Below, in pieces: positions 23,029 through 36,800 of a stretch of 64,000 nt of DNA (position 1 is its first letter; each line of letters begins with the position of its first letter). The notes under the pieces were generated by a model. The model worked only from the letters and a program-made list of their open reading frames with translations, ran no database searches and was not told the origin of the DNA. Origin of the DNA: Trichopria drosophilae. Taxonomy: Eukaryota > Arthropoda > Insecta > Hymenoptera > Diapriidae. The DNA lies in assembly GCA_030407085.1 (NCBI GenBank), contig CM059582.1:16039501-16103500 (forward strand). Direction: 5' to 3'. Made by a program: the position numbers and the translations under genes.

Positions 23029-24771
23029 ATGAATAGAAAATCGAGAAGAGACTCCGATGTCATTCGGCCGAATCATGTGCGTAAAGAACTCCTTTTCAAG
23101 ATTCTCGTCATTGGCGATTACGGAGTCGGTGAGTGTCTGCGCCTGATGCAACGAAAACAAAGATAAAATGCCGCTTGTCCAGTTCTCTCAGCCAAAGGCG
23201 ATGGAATATTTCAGATTCTTTTGAACGGGACTGTACAATACGTTTTATCATTTTTTTATTCACTTTGGTTTTATTTCGTGTGTAAATGACACGCATTCGA
23301 CTGATAAGATAGTCTTTGAAATTCTGGGAAGAATAGAGTCGCATAAATTTTAAAGATTATGTGGATCGTTTAATATTAACGACGGAATAACTAGTTATTT
23401 ATTACCAAAAATTGCGGTAATTTTTACCCTTAAATGTAATTTTTAAGGCGACGATACATTTTCATAATCGGTAATACGCGTGCGCCATCTGTTATTCAAT
23501 GCGTAAAATTCAAGTGACGTACCGATTTAATAATCGCGCATTATAATCTCATAAATATTCTTTGTAATGTATACATAATATATTTATAAATACGCAGGAA
23601 AACTCAATAACGAATGAGTAATAGCGAAAACGCGCATAATAAAATAATTTACAGGAAATAGTTACGTACCAAAGTAAATAAAGTTGTGAATGCACGTGTA
23701 ACAAGTGTCGGCGGAACTAAAAGCATGATTTAAAAACGATACAAAATAATAATTTTTATTTAAAATACTTCGTTGGGGTTTCTTATTTTCTATCTTTTTT
23801 TATTCGTTTTAGCATCAATTTAATGTAAAACAGCTCATTGTTGAGAAGTTTTCGAAAAATGGATGATGAACGACTACTTTAACAAATATTTATATTCCAA
23901 AATAATCTTCCATGTTAATAGGACGATTTAAAGTCAAATGGAAGATTGTCGGTGTTAATATAAAACAGTATACGATAAACTACCAAAATCGAAAATTTGA
24001 GTTTATTGAAAATTGCCTCGACAGATTTGTTTCGTTTTGGTCTTAAAATAATAGTGTGGTATCACTGAAACAATATCAGAACGACAATTGGATTTGCAAA
24101 AACTTTTGGGTTGATGGTTATTTATTTGGACGCATAGAAGATTTTTAAATCAAGATTGTGCAGTTGTAATTCCGTTTCAAAATATGGCGGACGTGTAATA
24201 CGACTATTTCCGAAGTTGATCGACGTTTCCCGAACTACCATTTACAATAGTTTCCCTTGCATTCCTAAAGATGGCGGAGCCCTTCCTTTAGTTATATTGC
24301 TGGCACTGTAATAACTCAAATCACGATGTGTAATTATTGATTTTCTCTTTGTTAAAAAAAGAGAAAAGTATCTATTTTAACATTACAAACCAAGTTTGAC
24401 GACCTCTCATTATCTGTATTTACACAAAAGTTCATTTTCTTTATGTAATCAGCAAGGGAACAAGTAATTGGGAAATTTAAAGACAAAGGAAAATAGTGCA
24501 TTATGATACAAGTGCAGTAAATTAGTGATAACTGAACGACTGTGAGATTGAAAGATCGAGCCGAAGACGAGTTATTTAAATCCGTACGAGGTGTTAAACC
24601 TAAAAAATTCATAACTCGAAAACTAAAAGACACATCACGAATTAAAAATCTGAATAAAATATTAGATAAAATTTTCCATAAAATAACAATATTTAAAAAA
24701 ATAAAATAAAAAGGGTGCACCGTGGTTAAAAATCGTCATAATACATTAAGTCAAAAGACTCATATACTTTA

Positions 24772-24805
<34 letters not shown>

Positions 24806-27800
24806 AGAATAAGGCTTGTTTTGACCAACATTTTAATAAGTTGCAAATTTCCACGCTATTATCTCAAAATTGGCGATAGATAGAGAAAATATCGTTCTTA
24901 CCTTTTTCATAGATTTTTTTATTTCCTACAACTTTTGTATAACATATTTTGAGGTATAATGCGTCATTAAAAAATTACAGCCATTTTAAAATAAAATTAG
25001 GCCTATTTTATTAAAAAACAACCAGTTTTCCCCCACTCCGATTTTCGGCGATTTTGGATATGTTTTTTAACTCATTTTTTAGTAATTATCATGTAAAAAT
25101 CGGTCCTATTGCAATTTGTTCCGGGTCAAACCGTTCGTTGCCTGGACTATAACCTTGCAATAATCTCACTGGAATTTTCTGTCAGAGTTTGTAATTCTAC
25201 ATACAGTAGAGTCTCGGTATGTGTGCGGCTGGCTATATTTACGTCTGAGCATATTTGCCCGGTTCCGTCTCGTTATATTTACGAGTCGCCGCTCTCTTTT
25301 TCCCCCACCTTGCGGGCTGGGGCCTCAGGAGAGGCCTGCTGTGACGTCACGAACATAACACGACTGTGGAGAGTGGAAGAAGCGGCGTTCCCCTTCTTTT
25401 GGTAAATATAACGACAGGAGGGGAAGGCGAGGAACCTAGTGGGTAAATATACCGGTACTCTACTGTACAATAATATATTATGCAAGTGTTGCGCATTGTA
25501 CTAGTTGTTTACGATATTTTATGCACAGATTTTTAATAAAGTTTACTTCACCCACTACATTCACTTCACACACGGATTTTCTACTTCTCGCACGGAAAAT
25601 CCCTGCATAAATCTATATAAATGCAAAATAATATAGAAATATAATGCCATAAATAATTTTGAAATGCAATAATACCTTCAGATTCATGTAAAATGTTAAA
25701 CTTAAGAGTACATTACACACATATTATCGGGAGATTACGTAACATTAATTTAATATTATCCTGTAAGTTTCGTGTAATAAGTTTGATCGATAATACTCAT
25801 GTTAACGTAACGCGAGCGTAAGATTATGGAAAGGTTTCTCCGGGTTCTGTTATAAGCTTATACTTTTAGGGTTATAATAATCTTGCAGCAACATCGATGT
25901 TCTATGAGGGTCAATTTTAGGAATCTATCCTTCTACTTTTTTCTATTTCTAAGATCCGAATTTACCTCCATAATTTACAAGATTTACGAATAGAGTTAAA
26001 ACGTTACCTAAGTTCAATTCATTCGAAACAATCATTCTCGAATAACTAAAGTCTGCGAAGATCAATTAATGCTTATACGTATTCATAATTCAGTCCTTTA
26101 AAACTGAAATATACTGAAAATATTGTACTTATGAAAATAACCTCAAAAAACTAAAAAAAAGACACGATTTTTTACGTTTTTTGAAGATTGCGACTTCAGT
26201 TTGACAGGCCTCCAATTTTTATTGTCATATTCTTAATTAGGGGGAAAATGCGTCGATAAAGTATCATTCCAAGTTTTTTAGAGGAAGTAGTTCGTCAAAA
26301 GGTTTACTCATTTTTTTTATGTTAATTTAGAACCGAACTTTCATTACATGAAAATTTACGATATTTTTGTCGTAACAGTTACTAGATTTATTTTTTATAT
26401 TCCTCTATCAGTATTTCAAATATTCCATACACATCGTATAGAACATATTACAAAAAAATAGATCCAGTTTTCGCTTAATAAAATTCTGTCTCCAAGTATT
26501 CACAAATAATTCCAGATACAATTTTCAAGGCTATTTTCATTGGTTTAAATTTTTGAACATACTGAGTTCACCTGAAATATTGGAAAAAGGGAACAATAAT
26601 TGACGATGTCAGTCGCATTAAAAGATAGAAAAGAGTTGAGATCATGCGCAAAGTGAAGACATCGATCTGGGCAATTAGATGCATATATTTAATGTAGTTG
26701 TGTCAAAGACTTTTAAATGCACGAAGTAAGTTTACTTAACGATTTTCTTAGGGATATGAATTCCACTATTCAAAAACATTTAGCCTACAGTTGGATTTTA
26801 TAAATGTATGGTTGTGAATATTTATTTTTATTGTATTTTTTATATATTTGTAAATTTCGCGATTAAGTAACTATCGATACTTTTTAAAACAGTTACTTGT
26901 GCATTGATTCTACGTAACAGTTCTGCAGGTTTGAAAATATTTTAAAGGGGCAAATATAAAAAATCACAGCTGCAATGTATGAACAGCACCTTATTGTTTT
27001 GAAGGTATACAAAATATCTTCCTATACCGGAAAAGCCAGCTGAATGTACTTATCACGTCTGGATCTTACATAAAGTATTTGTTGACACAGCTGTATAATA
27101 ATCGACTGTTACAACTAGAAAGATAATTTTAATTGGCATCTATTTATTTTCGTTTTATTAGATTTAATTCAAACTCGGCGGTAAGTGTATAAAAAAATAT
27201 TTACTTTTATATGCTGGCCTCATTTGGGTACTTTTTAGATTTTCCTATAAAACATACTGTACATACATAGTGAAAGGAAAGTTAAAAAACCGTAGGTCGG
27301 TAAAAAAACAAACAAAAATGGGAAAAAGAGGAATTCTTGTTTTAGTTTCCTTATCCAACGACAAAAAGACATCTTTAAGAGCTGTTTAAGAAGTCCTAGA
27401 AGTTGTAAGACGTCTTAAATACTTATCAGAAAGAGCTGTTAATGTAATCTTGAAGAATACTTATGCCTTGATTTTAAGAGCTCTGCAAGACCTCTCAAAT
27501 ATAAGGTCTTATTTGAGAGCTTGGTCATGTAAAATAAATAATATAAATGAAAAGCACATTACTGAAAATTATAGATTCTATTTTTACACCTTAATTATTA
27601 ATTTCTATAATTTTTACCTTAGTTCCTTTTTACCGTTTCTATAGTTAAAAGTTGGATGTTGATTACTTTCAATGGAATAAATTAATAATACAAAATTTGA
27701 TAACACTTGCTAAATATCGTAAAAACACTTATTTTGTCATTGAAGCTTTATAATCTATCGGTCTGCATAGGAAGTATCGCGCGATCTCATTGTTGGATTC

Positions 27801-30800
27801 AATAGCCACCTAGTGTCTCTGAAAGAAACACAGATCTCAACTCTGGTAATCCGTTTACTAAAAGAGAGTTAGTCCAAAATGAGATAGATTTAAAAACCCC
27901 AACGGGCACGAAGAACCCAAATGTTTCTAAAACGTTTTTAGAATGTTCCAGAAACGTTCCTAAAACGTTATATGTCTGCAACTTTTACGGAACGTTTTAT
28001 AAACGTTTCATCCATGTTGCAGACATATAACGTTTTAGACTCGAACAAAAGACCTCTTCGAGATTACGATTTTAAAAAGTCCTAAGTAAGATATCTTTGA
28101 GAGCTCGTTTTTTGGATTATAATAATTCAGATCTCTTCAAGTGGTCTTTTTCGAGATATCTTTGAACTGAGTTCTAGACGACCTCTTTAAAATGTATGTG
28201 TTGTAAGGGATCGTCAGCAAAGAATCTCATTTAAAAACTTTATTAAAATATGATTCTACAAGGTGACATGTTTACAAGAAATGTTACGGTAGACTTTTCA
28301 ATACGAATTGATTACAGATAAACAGAATTTTAACACAGTTTCTACACAATTAAAGACAGGGGTTTAGATGTGATCAGAACAGTAATAGTACACTCAAAAA
28401 AATGTTCTGATTCAATACGACCGTACTATTTTTTTTTTTATAATAACCAGAATTCTGTGTACTTTAATTATAAATGTAATTGTGTTAACAATATCTCTGG
28501 TTAAACCAATAATATTTATGGTTAAACCAACCAGAGTTCTGGTTATTTTAACCAGAAAAAATAACAAGGGACTAAATAATCATCTTTTTTGGTTATTTTA
28601 ACTACTTTTTTCTTTTGAACATATATGAAGCAGTCACATGTTTAGGGTCTAATTAAACGTGATTTACAAAGATAGTTGGAAAAATACATCTGAAACCATC
28701 TTTGAAATTTTACGATTTTTTTTATTATTTATTTTTTCATGAAAAAAATTCGATGTATCGGGATGTGAACCGGGACTTTTTGACTGCGGTTATATGCTCT
28801 CATTATCATTAGTTTCATATCCATTTTTGTTCATCACGCAAAAGGGGGCGAGTCGAAAAACCGACAAATAAAAAAACCGACAGTACAAAAAACCGACAGT
28901 CACAAAGCCGGCAGTAAAAAAGGCTATACACATTAAAAAATAGATATCTCGACAAGCGGACAGTCAATTTTTGAAGTGTCGGTTTTTTGACTGTCGGATT
29001 TTTGACTGTCGTTTTTTTGACCTGTTTGCTTTTTATTTTATCGGTTTTTCGACCCGCACCCATGCTACATTACAATTTGGTTTCATTGAAGTGCCAATTT
29101 TCATTTTATTCCATATTCATTTCTGTTAGGAAGGGTAAAGAAACATATTTGGAATGAAAAAGTCTCTAATATGTAGTCAGGTAATTGTACAATAAAATGA
29201 TAATAAAGTTATAGGAATTCCATTACTATTCGAAACATTATGTTTTAAATCATTGTATGTCTCATTAAATAATTAACTTTTGCTCAGAACAGATAACATT
29301 ACAATCCACATATGACTTCAACTTTATTCATGTTTGCGTACCGTTTACGAATTAGAACTTTTGTTAAATACAAAATTCTCATTTGAATGTATAATTTGTA
29401 AATTTACAGTACAATGACATGGTTCAAAAATTTTGATTTTAAATTGAACATATAAAATAATGTTTACAAATGTTATGTTAAAATAATGTATGCAAATGTT
29501 ACGTGAGTACTGGTAACTAATTAAAGTGTCATTTATGCCTTTGCTAACGAACATATGTTGAAGGACTATTTTATTATTGAATTCTACGCGCATTCCTACC
29601 TTTCGTAATTTTTAAAATAAATCTTCCTATAAAATTGAAACGGAAAAACTACTGTTCTCCTAGCAACTTTTCATTAAATTGTCTTTATTTTGATTGTCTT
29701 TAAATTGAACTTTGACATGTTCTCTAAAATATATATTTTGACCGGTCACTTAATGAAATGAAAAATAGATTAAACGGCTTAAATAAGAAATGAGCAAATT
29801 TAAAATAGATTTGGGTATGAATAAAAATCATGCGATTAAGAAATGTAAAAATTTGATAAAATAATGATGATTTGGTAAAATGTGACGTAATTCTAAATCT
29901 TAGGAAAACTGCCGTAGGCGAAAATGACAACGGATAATAAAATTAACACACATATATATGTATGACAATCTCTTCTCATAGAATATGATTAAAGGTTACA
30001 AATATTCACACTATTTAAATTAAGTCAATAATGAAAGTAAACAAAATAAAAGTATGTGAATATATCGATGAACATTGCCATACGGTAATGATAATTTGGG
30101 TTGTTAACTAAACAGAAATAATATGCAAAATGCAATTTGTTTCAATATACCATAATACCATAATTAAAATAAATAAATAACAAATTTGATCGATTACCAT
30201 AGTAATTTAATTACTATTATTATTTATATTTTCTGATCCACGTTTAATTGCATTTGCAATTTTATAGCTAGAATAGATAATTTGCAATCATACGAATGTA
30301 ACAAGACTAGAATTAAAATATTTTATCGGGCCCTTTTTAAAAAAATCGCGAAAAAGTATTAAAAAAAGTAGAATTTATTAGTTCCCTTTAATTCCAGCGA
30401 AAGTTCACATCCAATCGAAAAATAATGTAGGGAGAAGTTGTAGATATTAAAAAATCTAAAATTTTTCTTCACATCGCTTTTCACATAACCTGAAAAATTT
30501 TAAGATAATTAAATAAAACGTTTTTTCGTTTTGAATTTTATTCTCGCGCAAAAAAATGTTTTTAACAATTTGGAAGAAACCTTTTCATGTCGCAAATAAG
30601 GTGTAATTTTTTCATATAAAAATATGTGATTTTACTAATTGTAAGTCTAAAATATAACTATTTAGGCATAAAATGTCTTTTTTATAATCTGAAAAAAAAT
30701 TGAATTCATTTGTTGATAAATACTAAGCACTTTTTATTGATAATTTTTTTCTGAAAGTTGACAGTTTTTAAGGAAAATAATCTTTAAATAAAATGAAACG

Positions 30801-33800
30801 AAAATTATGTTATCATTTTTACGATTTAATGTGTAGTTTATTTATAATAAGCTGATAAATATATGAAAATTAGTATTTTACATTTGCAATATCCGATACT
30901 CAAGTAACAGCTTTTTGATACTCAAAAATATTAGCATTTATTGTTTATAATAATCAAAATAACCCTTTTCTTCATAAACGTGATAATTTGGTTTCTTAAC
31001 TTTTGACTCAAACTTTATTGACTAAAATATTTTTGCTCAAAATTTAAAAAAAAAATGTTCTTTAGGTCGTTAAGGAATTAATGTTATTTTCCTCAAAAAC
31101 TAGTAACTTTCAGAATAAATTACAATCAATAAAAAGTGTTTAGAATTTATCAAAGAATGCATTAGACTTTTTCAGAATTTTTTTAAATTATTTATGAGAA
31201 TATTCGAAAATTAAAATGTTAAAAATTGTTTCTAAAAATTCAGAAAAAAATTCTGTTGCATTCTTTGATGTATTATTAGTTCTTTCTATAATTATAATTT
31301 TCTTATAAAACTAAAGCTTCTAGTTTTTTAGTTAAAACATCCCAAACATAATGAGCAAACATTTTCGTTTCGGACGCCATTTTTGATCATTCAGGTGACA
31401 AAATTAACTTTCCAAATTCAGTTTTCTGAAGTTCACGCAATCCCTCCACAATCTAAATTGTACAGTTAATACAAAATCCAATTTAAAAAATCGTTATTTT
31501 TTACAGTTGAACTGATTTTTTAGTAATAATTTGTTGTTTTTTTTTAAATTTTGGATATTACCATTCGAATGATCGATAAAAAATCTATCAATTTCATGTG
31601 TTAACAAATTTTTTAGGACAAAATTTACCCATTCTAGAGAGATCTGAAAAAATAATTTCCGTGGGCGATAATGGGTTAAAGATAATATTTATTATAACAT
31701 CGAATATTAATTAGTACATCGTAATGATTCTCTTTTTGCTCATCAATATTTTATTTTCATTTTAGGTAAGACTGCCATCGTCAGAAGATATACAGAAGGT
31801 ACAATATAATATTTTCGCACGTATATTTAGGTATAATACGGTTTTAACCAAATTTTTTCCGATCAATCGGTGACGACCCCATCGCGACTCGAACTTCCTC
31901 CCCCGATGACATCCCAAGACGTACTGAAAAAACTGTTCGACATTTCAATTTATCGAGTTTAAATGGACAAATTCATCGTATTATATCGATATTATAATAT
32001 TGGAATTACAATTTGAGTTTGATACGAAATACTTGATTGAAAATGAAGTATAAAAATTGTCATTTCAGGCGTTAATGGGTTAAGTCAATCTTACTTTCAG
32101 AGAGCAAAGTTTAATTTTAGTCGAGATTTAGGCTTAAAGAACAATTTTTCGAGTTTGTCACACCTAAGTTAGAGAATTCTTATTTCAAACCTGAATATTG
32201 ACTAACCGTAAGTTTCCGAAACTAAAAAACAAGGTTTTGAGCGCAAATATTGACCTAATTTAAGAAAATTAACACAATTTTAGACTGCAATTAAACTTTT
32301 ACGGTACTGAATTGAATATGCAACAATTTTAAGACTTTTTTTACTGTGTGAAACTTAAATTTTAATCTTCGAATATTGACATTTCGGAAAGTTTAAAAAT
32401 GTCCAAAAGAAATTCTACAATGAAATAACTTAAACGTTATCTAGACCGAATTAATGCAATATTTCTAGAGTTTGTAGAGATAAATGATCATAAAAGTGTC
32501 ATCTATTAATTACATATTAATATCAGAAATTACACCATAACATTATTGAATTAAAGGTTATAAATATTTTTCAATTTCAGGAACCTTTTCTTCGAATTAC
32601 AAAATTACCATAGGAGCTGATTTCGCTATCAAATCACTCGATTGGGATTCTCATACGAAAATTAATCTGCAATTATGGTATCGTATTCTTAATTTTTTAA
32701 GACTTTTGCAAATATATATTTAAAAAATATTCTGAATAAGCAGTATCTTAAATGAAAAATATTAAGGTATAATTTGTTTATTATCTGTTGTAAGTTTATG
32801 GTTTCGGTGTACGATAGATCCTTTAGAAATACATTTGTCTGTGGAGAATTAAAATCTAAAGTTGGAAAAATAGTTTTAGATATTATTTAATTTATTTCAT
32901 TTTAATTTTGTAACAAAAAAATATATTTCTGAAAAGGATGCAATGTACATGGAATGAATTGTCTAGAAAAGTTTACAATTTAATGGTAATTTTGGAACCT
33001 ACTTGTAGAACGGAGAAAATTGCAATTTTTTATAGTAAAATTACTTGATTTTATTTTACTTTTTACAGTCTGCATAGTAAAACTTCCAAGGACTAAGAGA
33101 CGTTTTTTTCTGAACAAATTGACATTTTTCTCATTCTGAAAGACTGGCCCAAAATTACCATTTGAAATGGTAAAAATGACTACTAGGTTTAGTAATTATT
33201 ATTAGGTTTAGTTAGTTCTGAAGTTTACATCTTGTATTTTGTATAATGTTTGGTTCATCCACGGACTTTGATGTCCTGAACGATATTAAATGGTTTCATA
33301 CTCAAACTCATTTATTAATATTATTCTATAATTTGTTATCAATAAGAAGTCTTAAAAAAATTATTTAAAAAATTGTTTTCAATTTACGTTAGACTCCAAC
33401 GACGCGAACTTGAAATTGCAAAAACTTTAAATTCGCGTAAAATAATAATATATTCTACTGTTAATAATTGTTCGTTAATTGTGTTATACTACTTCAATTC
33501 GAAATTATTTTCCAGGGACATTGCAGGTCATGAACGATTTGGATATATGACAAGGCTGTACTACAAATATGCGTAAATATAAACTTTTTATTATTTTTTA
33601 AGAATAATTTTCAGCCGAACATTAATGCAGAGTGTTAACAACTTTTTTTTAATGTAAAAAATAATTGTTCATTAAATTACCTTATAATTTTGAAACAAAT
33701 TCGGTAATTTTTATAAAATATTTGTATAAATGTTGTCCATTGCAGCATGATTTTCTGAAAATTATCTGTCAATAAATTATAATAATTAATGAATTTAATG

Positions 33801-36800
33801 AAATTAAACGTAAGAAGAATTTTTTAATTTTCCCTATTCTAATGCTTTTCCGGAAATTTCACTGCTTTTTAATTCCTCCTCGTAAATGCTGTAGCAATAG
33901 CGACAGTTGACACAAATATTAAGTAAACGGTTTTACTATCGGTGGTTGAACTAGAGCTAATATTTCGCTCTATAAAAAAAGTGTGGAAATTCACTCCATG
34001 CAGAGTGGCTCACCTTTCACCTTTCTTTGCTCACAGTGAATCTCTCTTTAAGAATAATAATTATAAAGAACATATATAAAGCTTTAATATTTTAGAGTAA
34101 AATATAATAACTCTTTAAGAGTAAAATTTCACTCCAAGGAATTTAGAGTGTATTTACCTTTGGTTTGTTTGATTAACAAGTTATAATATTAATAGCGCCT
34201 ATCGTTAAGTATTTTAATCAGTTTTCTAAATTTTCCTAAAAAATAGTTATTTTTGTATCAAGGGCGTAAAATGGAGTTTTACGCCTCGACAATAGAACCC
34301 GATAGCGGGCAAAGCCGGCTCGAGGTTCACGAGGGTGGAAACTCTACGCCTGAGTTGCAAACATTGTAAAATATTTTACTTCTCGATTTGTGGGCCTAAA
34401 ATGACAATTTCACGCCTCCGTAATTTTTTTTTATGCCCCATGTAAAATGATCATTTTATGCTTATTGCATCAAAAAGAAAATTAGGAAATGCATTATTTG
34501 AAAAATGTGAACGGTTAAAATTATATTGTCTACTTCGTTATTTTCATGTTATTGTTTCATAATTAATATAAAAAAATAAACAAAGAAAGCTAATTTTTAT
34601 ATATCATACCTTATAATTGGTTTGTACTTTATAGGTATGGTTATATTGTTGAGTTTTTACTAATATTTTCTCCATTGATTTTTTAGTGTAACGTAAAAGT
34701 TAATTATTCCCGAATAATCATGGTATCCAGTTATTTAAAGGTTGTTTTAACTTTATCACATTATTGTTGATTAACGAAAAACTTTTTCACATTTTTTTGT
34801 GTTTTTGGAATTGGAAACCTTATCGATTACTTCAGTTTGTAGTTTCAATCAGTCAATTGAATCAAGATGAACATCGGTACCTCTATTTTTAACAAAAAAA
34901 TCGTATTTTAAGTTCATTACAAATATATCCAGGGATTAATAAGCGTTTAATAAAATTAATTAATATGTAAGTATATAGATTTTTAATTACTGTATCAGAA
35001 ATTAAAATCCACAATGAACTATCACAAATTTTGTTTGAATACCAAATCTAATATTTGACTATGACAGAACCTGTGTTTTGTCTTATGAAGTAAATTCCCA
35101 ACTGGACTTGCGTGTTTTGTTGCAATTTAGTAGTTATATCGATAAGTATAATTACAATGAAATCAAAAGAATAAACAGTGTTATATGCCGTATAATATAA
35201 TTTTGCAATTGGCGTAATAGGGGGCACAATTTGATTTTGATATAAGACAAATAAATTGACAAATCTCAGAAACTTTTAAATTTTAGATCACAAAAGTGTC
35301 GAAGTCTTCTTTGCTTAGCGTATTCATGATATTCTTTATATGTTATTGTATTGTTAAATATGTGCTAGTAGGCGCTATGTGCTTCAGTCTTTTTAATTAT
35401 GTTCACTAATCAATTCAGAGATAATTTGTTTATCTTTAATATTATAGTTTTCGAGATCTTGGTTATGAATGTTAGCCCAGAAATAAGAAATTCAAAATGG
35501 TGGATCCAATATGGCATATTTGAACAGACAAAAAGCTTTCATTCATGTGAAAATGGTCACTAGTGGGTCTTCGAATTCTTGATTATAAACCATCAACTTA
35601 CATTTTTATTATATTACACTTACATTTTTAGTATTTACGAAAAAAGTAACTTTAAACAAAGTAGTGCCGGAAGAATTATACATTAAACATTAGTAATAAG
35701 TAAAAAAATATATAGTTTAATATAAAACGTAAAAAATCAATTGCAAGCTGCATTTCTATACTCTAAAACAAGTCCTCTGAAATTTTTTTATTTTGAAAAG
35801 TGAACATTCAGTGTTAACTCATTTCGTGAACCTAGAAAGTTTAATTTTTTAAAGGAAATTTTTATTGTTTGATAAAAAATGTCTAATAGGTTCTAATTTT
35901 TCTGAAAAAATCCGAATAATAATATATGGACTTAATGTTGGACTTATTATTGGACTTTCTTTTTTCGGTAATTTCAAATTCGTAAAATACACAACATTTC
36001 TAGAAGAAACTTTTAAAACTTCAAAGATACAAAGACCATCTGATCTTAGTGAAAAAAATTGTTAAAATTTTTTTTTTATGTAGATTGTGACAATTGTCTA
36101 TTTTCCAGTGTAGCCGCGGCATTGATATTCGATATATCTCGAGCAGGCACCTTCCAGTCTGTCCAAAAATGGCTCGGTGACCTCAGAGAAAAAGTGACTT
36201 CTCCAGACGGTTCGAAAATCCCAGTTGTTCTCCTTGCCAATAAATGCGACATTCAACGAGTTGCTGTCCCCAATGATCAAATTATCAAGTTTTGTAAGGA
36301 CAACGACATCGGTTCCTGGTTTATAACTTCCGCCAAGGAGAATACAAATATCGGTAAATTACTTTCCATTTCAACCTTTTAAAACGTAAAACTGTTATTT
36401 TATTTCCCTCGAATATATTTCAAGAATTGCTTATTCATTTCTTGATAAAAGAATTTAAAAGTTGTTTTTCCGAATATATAATGTTTAAAGTGTGATGTCA
36501 TCGATTTAATGACCGATTCTGAGAATCTTATTACTCTGACTAATACCGGATTCGATACAATGGGGTTCACCGGTAAAATTTTTTTATTATTTTTTATTGT
36601 TTTAAATAATAGTTTGGATAACAGATAACACAAATAAAATCGAAAAAAAAATTAATTTATTAATTTGGGTATTTTATTTGCCAATTAAAAACTCTTCCGT
36701 TTGAACGCGCGCCAGTTTCGTGTGTCGTCACTATGCGGGTTCGGCTGTCAACCAATCCCGTTCGAATATTCTACTGTGCATTGATGTCATGTTTAACCTC

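Noticed and set aside
24352..24720. 122-aa minus-strand frame in the Rab32-like intron 1
   Set aside because: Hydrophobic, low-complexity peptide without recognisable motifs; lies beside a long A run in intronic sequence.
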